From Lentisalinibacter sp035655155 (GTDB taxonomy: Bacteria > Pseudomonadota > Gammaproteobacteria > Steroidobacterales > Woeseiaceae): a stretch of 64,000 nt of DNA. The notes under the pieces were generated by a model that saw only the letters and a list, made by a program, of their open reading frames with translations, was not told where the DNA came from and ran no database searches. Every line of letters begins with the position of its first letter. Position 1 is the first letter of the stretch. The position numbers and the translations under genes are program-made. Below are positions 15,870 to 24,718 of the stretch, in pieces. Location: the NCBI GenBank assembly GCA_035655155.1, contig DASRVH010000060.1, positions 1 to 64,000 of the forward strand, written 5' to 3'.

Positions 15870-17702
15870 CTAGCGGATGAAGATGACGAGGGGATTCGCT
15901 CGGCGGCTGGCGGAGTCGCCAGGGCACTTGGTCCGGACGCTCGTGAAGAGATAGACGTCGCCCGTCGTCGCGGCATCGATAAGTTTCCGCGCGTCACCGC
16001 TGTAGCGTCCCCCTGCATTAAGCAGCGCGATTGCCCGGCCGGACTCCGGTATCCGCGTCAGTTCGAAGCCAGTGACCTGACACTTCGCATCGAACGGGAA
16101 ATCGTCCAGCAAAGCGATGACACCTCCTTCCGCCTTGAAGTCGGCCACCGGCAGACGAGCGTCCGGATCATGGCGGCCCAGCCGGACGGAGGGGTCGGGG
16201 ATGCGGCGGGTGACGAGTTCCCGGCTGCCGAGCAATTGTCCGCCGCGGTGGATGCGGAGTTCGGCAGTTCCGGGCCGCGCCACGGTCACGGTGTAGCGCC
16301 CCGCCCCCAGGGGCAGAAACGTGGCCGCCGGGTACTCCAGCCTGAGCTCCGCCGGATCCGTCCCCGGCACTTCCACGGTCAGTTCGTTGTCGACGCCGAT
16401 GTACAGGACGTTGGCCTCGCCGGCCATGACCCGGATGCCACTGCCGGGGCGAGTCGGCAGGCTGCTGCCGGGGTGCTCCACGGCCGCTGGTTCCGCCCCG
16501 GGAAACGAGGGGGGTTCCGCAGCGGTGATCGGGTCGCTCTCCACGCCCGTCGGTTCGCGGAGTGCCTCCATGGCGGCTGTCTGCTCACGGCCCGCATCGT
16601 CCGCGAGCAATGTCTCGCCGGCGACGATCGGCTCGACCTGATAGGCTCCCGGCGCGAACACGCCGGGCGCATGCGGTCCCCTCACGGCGAAGCGCCGCCC
16701 ACCGCCGAGGTCGACGTCGTAGAGGTGGGACTGGCGACCCTCGTTGCCTACCACCCGCAGGTGCAGCCGGGCGGCGTCTGCGCCGGCAGGCGTGCGAAAG
16801 ACGAGCCGTAACCGGGTGCCGCCATCCGGCGCCACGTCCGGCCGCCAGTCGAGTGGACGCTCCGGGTAGAGCAACAGACGGACCGGCAGCTCCGCGCCCG
16901 TTGCGGTGAGCAGCCGCGTATGACGGAAGGTCGCCGGCGAGAGGCCCTGCTCGGCAACCGAGCGGTTCCTGACCGAGACGGAGATCAGCGTCCACTGCTG
17001 CTCATCGCCCGGTTCCCGGCTGCCGAGGGGCTCCGATGACACTTCGACGCCATCGATTCTCACATCGAGAGACGTACCGGCAAGCCAGTCCCCGATGCCT
17101 GCATCGATCTTGCGCAGGACGCTGTGCGGCAGCGCTGAGAGGCCTTCCGGCAGGCTTCCGACCTGCTCCCCTAGTTCGAACGTGAGGCTTTCGTCGCTGC
17201 CCGCGTAACCGACCAGGAGTTCCGTGAGCCGCAGCCCGGCGGGTACCGGAATCGCACTGTACACATGCAGCGGCCGCACGGGCAGCAGGGTGGAACGGAA
17301 GATGCGCTGCGCTGCGACGTCGAGCGCGCCCGGACCTGCCGAGCGCAGGTGCATGGTGGACGGCCAGTCGTGGACGACGCCCGACTCGTCCACCGCGCGT
17401 ATGTTCAGCGCGGAGGCATCGAACGCCAGCTCATCAGCAACGGCGTTCTCGAGTCGCAGGTGGAAGATCAGGAGCTTCTCGTCCTCGCCGGCGACGGCGG
17501 TGCCGGCGCGGCCGTGCCCGGTCCAGCCGATGGCATAGGATGCACCCTGGAAGGCCACTTCGAGGACCGAGTCGTGGCCAATGGTCAACCGTGCCCCGCG
17601 CTCTTCCTCGGCCGTCTGCGCGACGCCATGACCGGCCCACGGCAGCGCCGTCATGGCGAGGATCAGCATCGACGTTACCGTCTTGCGTAAGTGACGTGTC
17701 AC
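15870..17702 (-). CDS. Exported multi-domain protein with GldM-C-like C-terminus
   Basis: About 610 residues from a GTG giving a basic N-terminus and a signal peptide (RKTVTSMLILAMTALPWAGHGVAQ); an ATG at 17669 is possible. Residues about 30-180 form a beta-rich, DUF4352-like domain (LTIGHDSVLEVAF, LLIFHLRLEN); a second similar domain follows (about 200-370), then a Pro/Ala linker. From about 425 the sequence resembles the C-terminal region of GldM/PorM: VLYIGVDNELTVEVPG, GRYTVTVARPGTAELRI, RRIPDPSVRLG, then FDAKCQVTGFELTRIPESG and YLFTSVRTKCPG. GldM belongs to the Bacteroidetes type 9 secretion motor, and no other T9SS gene is here. Shares its strand and 33-bp spacing with the following secreted protein gene. 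Confidence 0.72.
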   Translation of the reverse strand: MTRHLRKTVTSMLILAMTALPWAGHGVAQTAEEERGARLTIGHDSVLEVAFQGASYAIGWTGHGRAGTAVAGEDEKLLIFHLRLENAVADELAFDASALNIRAVDESGVVHDWPSTMHLRSAGPGALDVAAQRIFRSTLLPVRPLHVYSAIPVPAGLRLTELLVGYAGSDESLTFELGEQVGSLPEGLSALPHSVLRKIDAGIGDWLAGTSLDVRIDGVEVSSEPLGSREPGDEQQWTLISVSVRNRSVAEQGLSPATFRHTRLLTATGAELPVRLLLYPERPLDWRPDVAPDGGTRLRLVFRTPAGADAARLHLRVVGNEGRQSHLYDVDLGGGRRFAVRGPHAPGVFAPGAYQVEPIVAGETLLADDAGREQTAAMEALREPTGVESDPITAAEPPSFPGAEPAAVEHPGSSLPTRPGSGIRVMAGEANVLYIGVDNELTVEVPGTDPAELRLEYPAATFLPLGAGRYTVTVARPGTAELRIHRGGQLLGSRELVTRRIPDPSVRLGRHDPDARLPVADFKAEGGVIALLDDFPFDAKCQVTGFELTRIPESGRAIALLNAGGRYSGDARKLIDAATTGDVYLFTSVRTKCPGDSASRRANPLVIFIR

Positions 17703-17734
17703 GGGTGGTGCGGTCCCTGGTCTGCTGCTGTCTT

Positions 17735-18409
17735 CTACTCGCTGGGGGAGAACCAGACAGTATCTTCGGGCAACTCGTCGAGGGTGCGGTATCGGGTGAG
17801 GGTGGCGATGGTCCGTTCCAGGGAGGCCGGTTTCGCCACTTCCTCGATCTGCACGGCAACCAGGTTCCAGCCGGCATTGAAGTCCATGTCGTGCACGACG
17901 CGGCGGGAGATTGCCTCTCCCGCGGCGGTCCGGTAGGTGGTCTCCGTGATGCATTCGCCGCTGATGCCCGCCGGAGCCGAGAAATACATCCACTGATAGA
18001 GCGTGCCGGTCGGCGTATCGCCCTGAAACATGTCCGGTGCCGCACGCGCCGTCTCTTCGCTGTCGGCCGGCGTAAGCGGCGCGAACATTTTCTTCGCCGC
18101 GATGTCGGCGACGATCAGCGAATTCGGAGTGGCTACGTAGGTCGCCTCCGGATTCGTGATCTCCACCGTGCCGGCGCTGCAGGAGAAAATCTGCCCGAAA
18201 GGCTGCGCGGGTACGAAACTCTCGGGCAGCGCGAGCTCGATGATGCCGTCCTCGCTGATGCTGCCGATCGCCACCGGCTCACGCTGCAGGATGATGATGT
18301 CCGCCGCTCCCTGATCCCAGTCATCCACCGAGCCCACGACCTCACCATAGGCTGACGGCGTGGCGGTCAGAAGAAGCGTCATCGAAATCAATGTCAATCG
18401 GACAATCAT
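17735..18409 (-). CDS. Exported protein of unknown function
   Basis: 224 residues after AGGAG 6 nt upstream of the ATG. A signal peptide (MIVRLTLISMTLLLTATPSAYG) precedes a beta-rich mature part with two Cys (FSCSAG, GECITE) that may form one disulfide. The C-terminus has an amphipathic stretch FNAGWNLVAVQIEEVAKPASLERTI. It resembles no family I recognise. It precedes the GldM-C-like protein gene by 33 bp and is probably co-transcribed, so the two may form an envelope complex. Confidence 0.75.
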   Translation of the reverse strand: MIVRLTLISMTLLLTATPSAYGEVVGSVDDWDQGAADIIILQREPVAIGSISEDGIIELALPESFVPAQPFGQIFSCSAGTVEITNPEATYVATPNSLIVADIAAKKMFAPLTPADSEETARAAPDMFQGDTPTGTLYQWMYFSAPAGISGECITETTYRTAAGEAISRRVVHDMDFNAGWNLVAVQIEEVAKPASLERTIATLTRYRTLDELPEDTVWFSPSE

Positions 18410-18540
18410 CTTGTACTCCTGCAGGTTGATTATCCATGCCGGATACTCAGGACCGCGGCTATCGCATTATGCTCGGCGTTCGGGCGGCGCCCTCGTTAAT
18501 GCTGTATGCAAGGCGTATCTCCAGACTCCTGAAGACAGGG

Positions 18541-18561
18541 CCGGGTCAGTCGACGACCCGG
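18541..18561. terminator. Hairpin downstream of the alcohol dehydrogenase gene
   Basis: CCGGGTC and GACCCGG pair perfectly (7 bp) around a 7-nt loop, 34-54 bp past the stop codon of the minus-strand dehydrogenase gene. No T-run follows. The rest of the 185-bp interval 18410-18594 contains no gene I can support. Confidence 0.45.
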
Positions 18562-18594
18562 TCTGCCCATGTCGTCGAGGTGGTTACCTATGCG

Positions 18595-19809
18595 CTATTT
18601 CGCCGGGTTGCTGATGGCAGACAGGATACGTAGCGTACCCTCCCGATCCAGCATCCGCGGCACCGGATAAGCCTCGCACTCCTTCAGCGCCAGTTCGCAG
18701 AGATAGTCGTAGTCCTCGGCCCGGATCTTCTCCGATTTCTCGGGCAGGCCGACTGCCTTCTTCAGGTCCCGAACGGCGGCGATGAAGGCGCGCGCATTCG
18801 CTTCCTCGCCGGCGCCGGCGTCTGCGACGCCCGCCAGCTCCGCCAGCTCGGCTAACTGCGGCCGCGTCTCCTCGAACGTGAATTCCAGCACGTGGGGCAG
18901 GACCAGCGAATTGGCCAGGCCGTGCGGGATACCGTATTTGCCGCCGAGTTGATGGGCGATGGCATGGACATTGCCCACGTTCACCTGGTTGATGGCGATG
19001 CCGGCATAGTAGGCGGCCAGCGACATCCCTTCCCGCGCCTCCCGGTTGCTGGCGTCCCGGTACGCCGTCTCCAGATGACGGAAGATCAGCCTCACCGCGG
19101 CCGCAGCATTCTGGCGGGCCGTGCCGCGGTCCCAGGTGCAGATATAGGCCTCGACGGCGTGGGTGAGCGCATCCAGCCCCGTGGCGGCGGTGATCGGGCC
19201 GGGCAGGCCCATGAGCAGATCCGGGTCCAGTGCCACGGCGGCCGGCAGCAGTTGCCGGGCGCTGATCACGGCTTTCTCGTGGGTCTGGTCGTCGGAAAGC
19301 ACCGAACCAATGGTAGCCTCGGAACCCGTGCCCGAGGTGGTGGGGATGGCGTAGATCGGCGGCACCTCGTGCTTGATCTTTGCGAAGCCCACCCATGCAT
19401 GCGGATCCTGGCCGCTGGACGCAGCCGCCGCGATGATTTTCGCGGCATCCATGGATGAACCGCCGCCGACGGCCAGGACTGCCTCCGCATTGTGCTTGCG
19501 CCACGCGTCGACGCCGGCCGCCACCTGTCCGAAGGTGGGATCGGGTTCCACACCGTCGAACACGGCATGCTCGACGCCGGCCTCGGCGAGCGCGGCCGTG
19601 GCCTGATCCACCAGTCCGAGTTCCCGCAGCGGCTTGTCGGTCACGACGAGAACCCGGCGGATACCCATCTGGCCGATGTAGCGGCAGAGTTGACCGGCGC
19701 TGCCGCTGCCGGTGAACGCCATGTAGCTCGCGCCCGGCAGAAAGGTCGCGACGGTCTTCATCAGCCTGAGGATCAGAGCGTGTCTGGCTTTGCGCGGCAG
19801 TAACGGCAC
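18595..19809 (-). CDS. Iron-containing alcohol dehydrogenase
   Basis: 404 residues from a GTG with a strong AGGAGGG 8 nt upstream. It is a group III Fe-ADH: GGGSSMDAAK (NAD(P) phosphate binding), PTTSGTGSEAT, and the iron-ligand region GLDALTHAVEAY, with HAIAHQLGGKYGIPHGLANS completing the His ligands. It oxidises alcohols or reduces aldehydes in the cytoplasm; the substrate cannot be read from the sequence. It follows the antiporter operon by 78 bp on the same strand, with its own ribosome-binding site, so it may be the last gene of that operon or independent. Confidence 0.93.
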   Translation of the reverse strand: MPLLPRKARHALILRLMKTVATFLPGASYMAFTGSGSAGQLCRYIGQMGIRRVLVVTDKPLRELGLVDQATAALAEAGVEHAVFDGVEPDPTFGQVAAGVDAWRKHNAEAVLAVGGGSSMDAAKIIAAAASSGQDPHAWVGFAKIKHEVPPIYAIPTTSGTGSEATIGSVLSDDQTHEKAVISARQLLPAAVALDPDLLMGLPGPITAATGLDALTHAVEAYICTWDRGTARQNAAAAVRLIFRHLETAYRDASNREAREGMSLAAYYAGIAINQVNVGNVHAIAHQLGGKYGIPHGLANSLVLPHVLEFTFEETRPQLAELAELAGVADAGAGEEANARAFIAAVRDLKKAVGLPEKSEKIRAEDYDYLCELALKECEAYPVPRMLDREGTLRILSAISNPAK

Positions 19810-19887
19810 GGTGGCGGCCCTCCTCTTGCGTCCTGTGTCAGATTATCGCACTGCCGGCATCCGCCGTGTCCCCGTGGATTCCGCAGC

Positions 19888-21624
19888 TCATATCAGCAGC
19901 CAGGCCGCCGCCACGCCGAGCACCGCGAGGAGGGTGCCCGTGACGGACCAGGCCATGAGCCGGTCCTCGGCCGCAGCCGCGAGCGACTCCCAGCCCGTGT
20001 TGGTCCGCCGGGCCGCTCGGGGCACGCGTTCCCTCGCCAGGGCCGCCGCTGCGCCAAGGCGCAGCAATGCGCTGTGCAGGCGGTGACCGCCTGCGAGCAG
20101 GAGACGTTCGAGCGCGATGCCCAGGTCGCCCGGCGGCAGGGCAGGCAGCGCGGCGAGCCGCCCGGTCCGCTGCAGGTAGTGTGCCGCGGCGGCCAGCAGC
20201 GCCGTGACCAGCAGCGGCTGCACGGCGCCCCACTGGGCATGCCGGGCCAGGGCGGCGAGGCGCAGGTCCGCGTCACCGACCAGCCAGGGCAGGCTCAGGG
20301 CAGCGGCGAACAGCAGCAGCCAGGGCGCCAGCACGCCGGCGGCCGGCCTGCCTGCCGCACCGGCCGGCCAGGCGAGCCTGAGGAAGCGCAGCATCAGGAG
20401 GGCGGTGAGGACGGAACTCAGCGCCAGTAGCCAGGACAGGTGGTCGTGCCACGGACCGATGATGTCCGCTGCGCCCAGTTTGATGCCGGTCTTGGCGAGC
20501 AGGCCGGCGGTGAGCGGGGCGGCGCTGAGGGAGAGGGCGGCCGTGGTGAGGACGATCCGGCCAAGGACCGCAACGCGCCCGCGCGCCGTCTTCATCACGG
20601 CGATCCCGAGGAACAGCGTCCCCTTGGCGAGGCAGTGGTGGACCATGAAGACCAGCAGCGCGGCCCGCAGCAGGGGCCACTGCGCCGGTGCGCCCAGGCC
20701 GAGGCCCACCGGCACCATCATGAGCCCCATCTGGCTCATGCTGGAGTAGGCGAGGACCGTCTTCGCCTCGCGCTGGGGCAGGCCCGCGAAGATGCCCCAG
20801 GCGGCGGTGAGGAGGCCGGCCGCAGCCAGGGCCGAACCCCAGGCGGGCAGCGTCGCCTCGCCGAGCGGCAGCAGCCTGACCCAGGCGAGCAGCCCCGCCT
20901 TTATCATCGCGCCGGAGAGGACGGCGCTCGCTGGCGTCGGCGCGACAGGGTGCGCCAGTGGCAGCCAGTAGTGCACGCCGACCAGTCCGGCCTTCACTCC
21001 GAAACCGGCGATCAGCAGGCCGACCGCCGCTCCCTGCCCGCCGGCCGCGAGCGTCTCGCGCAGCGTGGCGAAACCGGTATCGCCCAGGCCGGCCGCGAGC
21101 ATGAGCCCGACGATAACGCAGACTTCGCCGAGCACCGCGAGCGCGATGTAGTAACGACCCGCGTGGCGGGCCCGGTCGCTGCCGTCGTGAACGATCAGCC
21201 CGTAGGCGCCGAAGGTCATGACCGTGAAGCCGAGATAGAAGGCGATGGCGTCCAGCGCCAGCAGCAACAGGAAGTTGCCTGCCATGGTCACCAGGAAGAA
21301 GGCGAAGAAGGAATCCCGCCGCGGATCGTCCCTCAGCATGGACGATGCAGCCAGTCCCGCCGCGAGCCAGAGGCCGGTCATCGCGGGCAGCAGTACCGCA
21401 CCGACCGGGTCGATGCCCAGCATGCCGCCGAACAGCAGCCATTGGTATTCCGCGACACGGCTTTCGCCGAGCAGCGCGGCCACAAGCAGCGGCAAAGGTG
21501 CCCAGGGAGCCAGCCGCCGGGCCAGCGGCTGGGTGACCGCCGGTGCCAGCGCCAGGCTGTTGACGAGCGGCCAGCAGACGCCCGTGAGGACGGCGACCAC
21601 GGTGATCAGGACCGCTCCGGTCAT
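19888..21624 (-). CDS. Proton-translocating NuoL/HyfB-like antiporter subunit (last of the Mrp-like operon)
   Basis: 578 residues, about 14 transmembrane helices. It keeps the Proton_antipo_M core: GFGVKAGLVGVHYWLPLAHPVAPTPAS with the Lys and His of the discontinuous helix, a later Lys in MIKAGLLAW, YSSMSQMG, and HHCLAKGTLFL. The C-terminal 120 residues form an extra soluble-plus-membrane tail. The ATG overlaps the preceding stop (ATGA). This is the fourth ND-type subunit in the operon and probably contributes another ion channel. Confidence 0.88.
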   Translation of the reverse strand: MTGAVLITVVAVLTGVCWPLVNSLALAPAVTQPLARRLAPWAPLPLLVAALLGESRVAEYQWLLFGGMLGIDPVGAVLLPAMTGLWLAAGLAASSMLRDDPRRDSFFAFFLVTMAGNFLLLLALDAIAFYLGFTVMTFGAYGLIVHDGSDRARHAGRYYIALAVLGEVCVIVGLMLAAGLGDTGFATLRETLAAGGQGAAVGLLIAGFGVKAGLVGVHYWLPLAHPVAPTPASAVLSGAMIKAGLLAWVRLLPLGEATLPAWGSALAAAGLLTAAWGIFAGLPQREAKTVLAYSSMSQMGLMMVPVGLGLGAPAQWPLLRAALLVFMVHHCLAKGTLFLGIAVMKTARGRVAVLGRIVLTTAALSLSAAPLTAGLLAKTGIKLGAADIIGPWHDHLSWLLALSSVLTALLMLRFLRLAWPAGAAGRPAAGVLAPWLLLFAAALSLPWLVGDADLRLAALARHAQWGAVQPLLVTALLAAAAHYLQRTGRLAALPALPPGDLGIALERLLLAGGHRLHSALLRLGAAAALARERVPRAARRTNTGWESLAAAAEDRLMAWSVTGTLLAVLGVAAAWLLI

Positions 21625-23228
21625 GAGGCCAGCAGGGCCGCGGCGGCGATGGCGACGAGCAGCATCAGAAGCCCCGTCGCAGGCCATTGGCGCAGCATGA
21701 GCTCCAGTCGGGCGATGCGTTCCGCCCAGGCTTCGCCCCGCCACAGCGCGATCACGGCAGTCTGCAGCCGGTCGCGTTCACGGGGCAGGCGGCCGAGGCA
21801 GAACTCCCGGAGCGCCGGCGCGGCGCCGCGGCCTGCGGCAACGATTCGTTCTCTCGTCCGTTGCCGCCTGTCCGCCCCGGCGGTCCGGCCCCGCGCGCGG
21901 ACCAGCAGCAGGCCGAGCGTGATGCCGGCCGGAGCCGGCCAGAACGAATCGAACCCCACCCCGCCCGCGCGCCACAGGAACCAGAGGCCGGCCGCGGCGA
22001 GACCACCGAGGGCCAGGGCCGCGGCGCCGGCCTCGACCGAGACCGGGCCCGGTTCGCGCTCGCCGGTTCGCCGCAGCGCCAGGGCGAGCAGCATGGTGGA
22101 CGAGCCGGCAACGAGTGCGGCCAGGAAGCCGATGACGGCCGGCCGGCCTGCCGTCGCCAGTACCGCCGCGTGGGCGGCGGCGAGGCCGTGGCTGGCAAGC
22201 ACGAGTGTTATCGATGCACTCCGCGCCCAGCCGCCATGCTGCAGGCCGATCACCGGTACCGCGGCGCAGCAGACCGCCAGCGATACGACGGTCCATGTCG
22301 ACACGGTGGTATCCGCAATCGCCGGCGTAGCGACGAGCAGCAGCGCCGCGGTCATGGCTGCCGCGTAACCGAGCGTACTGTGTGGCCCGGAGGCCCGGAC
22401 GGCGGCGAACGCCGACCAGAGCGCGCCGACCAGTGCGAGCCCGACGATTGCCGCATTGACTTCGGTGCCGGTGGCGGTGTCGGCCGGGTGCAGCAATTGC
22501 CGCCCACCGATGAAGGCGGCGCCCGCGGGGATGCCTGCCAGCAGGATTGCGGTGGGCGCGCTGGCACCGGAAAGCGCCGCCGGCAGCCATGTGTGCGCCG
22601 GGGGCATGCCGCTGCGTAACAGCAGGGCGAGTGCGACCAGCAGTGCAAGGCCGTTGCTCATGCCGTGGGTCATCCCCTGGGTCATACCCTGCGTCATACC
22701 CTGGGCAGGGTCCCCGCCGGGGTGCGCCGTGCCATGCAGCAGCGCCTCGAATATCAACAGATCGCTCGCCACCAGCAGCGCCACCAGCAGCCGCCCGCGC
22801 CACTGGCGGTCTTCCTCGCTGGCGACGATGCCGTAGAGCCCGAAGCCCGTCGCCAGCATGGCGGCGAATACCAGCGGTCCGCCGCGGGCGACCGCCAGCG
22901 TTACCGCGGCAGATAGCCCGAGCAACAGCATGATCGGCGCGGGGCCGTCGGACCGGCCGCGCGCGAGCAGCGCGGCTGCGAGCCACAGCGCGCCGAACAG
23001 CAGCAGGGCGGCACGGGCGGCGTTGTCCAGCGCAAATGCCGTGCGGCCGCGCACGAGTAGATGCGTGGCCTCGAGATCCTGGGAGGTCGCCAGCAGCGCG
23101 ACGGCGATGGTGAAGAAGGCAGCCAGCGCGACCACCCAGCACTCGGCCCGCCGGTCGCCGCGGCGGGTCACGGCGAACCACAGGGCGGCGAGCAGCGGCA
23201 GCAGCGGCAATGCGACGAGGATGTTCAT
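21621..23228 (-). CDS. Degenerate NuoL/M/N-like antiporter subunit
   Basis: 535 residues, many transmembrane helices. The fold resembles MrpD/NuoN (MNILVALPLLPLLAALWF start, PPAHTWLPAALSGASAP in the discontinuous-helix region). However, the Lys normally before PxHxWLP is Arg (LLLRSGMPP), and the Lys that normally follows SALLxxxxxK is missing (ILLAGIPAGAAF). This suggests a structural subunit that no longer pumps. It also contains a Met-rich insert of four repeats near residue 180. Start and stop overlap its neighbours as ATGA. Confidence 0.8.
   Translation of the reverse strand: MNILVALPLLPLLAALWFAVTRRGDRRAECWVVALAAFFTIAVALLATSQDLEATHLLVRGRTAFALDNAARAALLLFGALWLAAALLARGRSDGPAPIMLLLGLSAAVTLAVARGGPLVFAAMLATGFGLYGIVASEEDRQWRGRLLVALLVASDLLIFEALLHGTAHPGGDPAQGMTQGMTQGMTHGMSNGLALLVALALLLRSGMPPAHTWLPAALSGASAPTAILLAGIPAGAAFIGGRQLLHPADTATGTEVNAAIVGLALVGALWSAFAAVRASGPHSTLGYAAAMTAALLLVATPAIADTTVSTWTVVSLAVCCAAVPVIGLQHGGWARSASITLVLASHGLAAAHAAVLATAGRPAVIGFLAALVAGSSTMLLALALRRTGEREPGPVSVEAGAAALALGGLAAAGLWFLWRAGGVGFDSFWPAPAGITLGLLLVRARGRTAGADRRQRTRERIVAAGRGAAPALREFCLGRLPRERDRLQTAVIALWRGEAWAERIARLELMLRQWPATGLLMLLVAIAAAALLAS
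22659..22706 (-). repeat. Four 12-bp tandem repeats coding (G-M-T-Q)n
   Basis: Units at 22659-22670, 22671-22682, 22683-22694 and 22695-22706 differ by one to three bases and encode QGMTQGMTQGMTHGMS inside a loop of the degenerate antiporter subunit. The unit is in frame, so slippage would only change loop length. The Met- and His-bearing loop could bind a metal or may be neutral. Confidence 0.85.
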
Positions 23229-24718
23229 TCGCCGTACTTCCTCGAAGCGATGAACTGCACCCAGTCGAGGGGCGTGCCCGGCATGGTGGCGAACAGGCCC
23301 CAGACCAGCGCGGCCGCGACCGTCGCCAGCGGCGGCAGCAGCAGCATCAGCGGCGACTCCAGGCCGCCCGGCCCGACGGAGCGGATGCGCTCGTCGCTCG
23401 GTTCGTCGAACCAGGCCGTGCGCACGATGGGCAGGAAATACGCCGCGTTCAGGATGCTGCTGCCAGCGAGCACGAGCAGCACCCAGTCCTGTCCCACCTC
23501 CAGGCCGCCCAGCCCGAGGTACCACTTGCTGACGAACCCGGCCATGGGCGGCATGCCGATCATGCCGAACGCGGCCAGCGTGAACGCGGCCGTGGTCCAG
23601 GGCATGCGCCGGCCGATGCCGGCCAGCTCGCTCACCTGGTGCAGCCCGGCCGATTCCGCGTAATTGCCGGCGCAGAAGAACAGGGTGATCTTCATGAAGC
23701 CCTGATGCACCAGATGAACCAGGCCGCCGATGGTGGCGATGGGGCCGGCGATGGCGACGCCGAGGGTGATGTAGGAGACCTGGCTCACCGTGGAGAAGGC
23801 CAGCCGGCGCTTCAGGTTGTCCTGGAACAGTGCGCGCACCGAGCCGTAGAGGATGGTGAAGGCGGCCAGTACCGCCAGCGGCAGGGTGACGCCGAGCTCC
23901 GCGGCGTACTCGACGCCGAAGACGTCGTAGACGATGCGCACGATGCCGAAGGCGCCGGCCTTGACCACGGCGACCGCGTGCAGCAGTGCGCTCACCGGCG
24001 CCGGCGCCACCATCGCCCGGGGCAACCAGGCATGCAGCGGCACCAGCGCGGCTTTCACGCCGACGCCGAGGATGAGCACGGCGAACACGACGCGCAGCAC
24101 GGCCGGGTCGATGCCGAGGCCGGAGACGAAGCCGCGGTCCACGAACTCCAGTGTCCCGGTCAGGGCATAGAGCCACACCGTACCGGTCAGCAGCAGCACG
24201 CCGCCGAGCAGGGTGTAGGCCAGGTAGATGCGCCCGGCCCGCCGTGCCACCTCCGTCTCGCGGTGGACCACCAGCGGATAGGTCGTGAGCGTGAGCGCCT
24301 CGTAGAAGACCAGGAAGGTGAGCAGGTTGCCCGCCATGGCGAGGCCCACGGTGGCGGTGACGCACAGGCTGAAATAGCCGAAGAAGCGGCTGCGGTGCGG
24401 CGAACCCTCCAGGTAGCCGATGGCATAGACCGTGGTCGCCAGCCACAGCACCGCGGAGAGGTTCACGAACAGCAGCGACAGGGCGTCGGCATGCAGGACG
24501 AAGTCGAGCCCGGGTACCAGCGGGATGCGCACCTCGAACACGACGCCGTGGAAGACGCCCACCATCATCAGGACCAGCAGCAGGATCTTCACGACCGCGC
24601 CGCCCAGGTTCAGCGTAGTGCGCAGCGCCACCGCCCGCTCCGGCAGCGTGAAGATGATGAGGCCCGGGATCAGCGAGCTGGCCAGGATGGCGAGGGGCAG
24701 CCAGGCGTTCACCGTCAC
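23225..24718 (-). CDS. MrpD/NuoM-like antiporter subunit
   Basis: 497 residues from a GTG that overlaps the mrpD stop (GTGA). About 14 transmembrane helices. Conserved ion-path residues are present: Glu in LVFYEALTL, Lys and His in GVGVKAALVPLHAWLPRAMVAPAPVSALLHAVAVVKAG, and Lys in HQGFMKITLFF. It is a second MrpD-type module beside the canonical one and should exchange Na+ or move H+ within the Mrp-like complex in the inner membrane. Confidence 0.9.
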   Translation of the reverse strand: MTVNAWLPLAILASSLIPGLIIFTLPERAVALRTTLNLGGAVVKILLLVLMMVGVFHGVVFEVRIPLVPGLDFVLHADALSLLFVNLSAVLWLATTVYAIGYLEGSPHRSRFFGYFSLCVTATVGLAMAGNLLTFLVFYEALTLTTYPLVVHRETEVARRAGRIYLAYTLLGGVLLLTGTVWLYALTGTLEFVDRGFVSGLGIDPAVLRVVFAVLILGVGVKAALVPLHAWLPRAMVAPAPVSALLHAVAVVKAGAFGIVRIVYDVFGVEYAAELGVTLPLAVLAAFTILYGSVRALFQDNLKRRLAFSTVSQVSYITLGVAIAGPIATIGGLVHLVHQGFMKITLFFCAGNYAESAGLHQVSELAGIGRRMPWTTAAFTLAAFGMIGMPPMAGFVSKWYLGLGGLEVGQDWVLLVLAGSSILNAAYFLPIVRTAWFDEPSDERIRSVGPGGLESPLMLLLPPLATVAAALVWGLFATMPGTPLDWVQFIASRKYGE

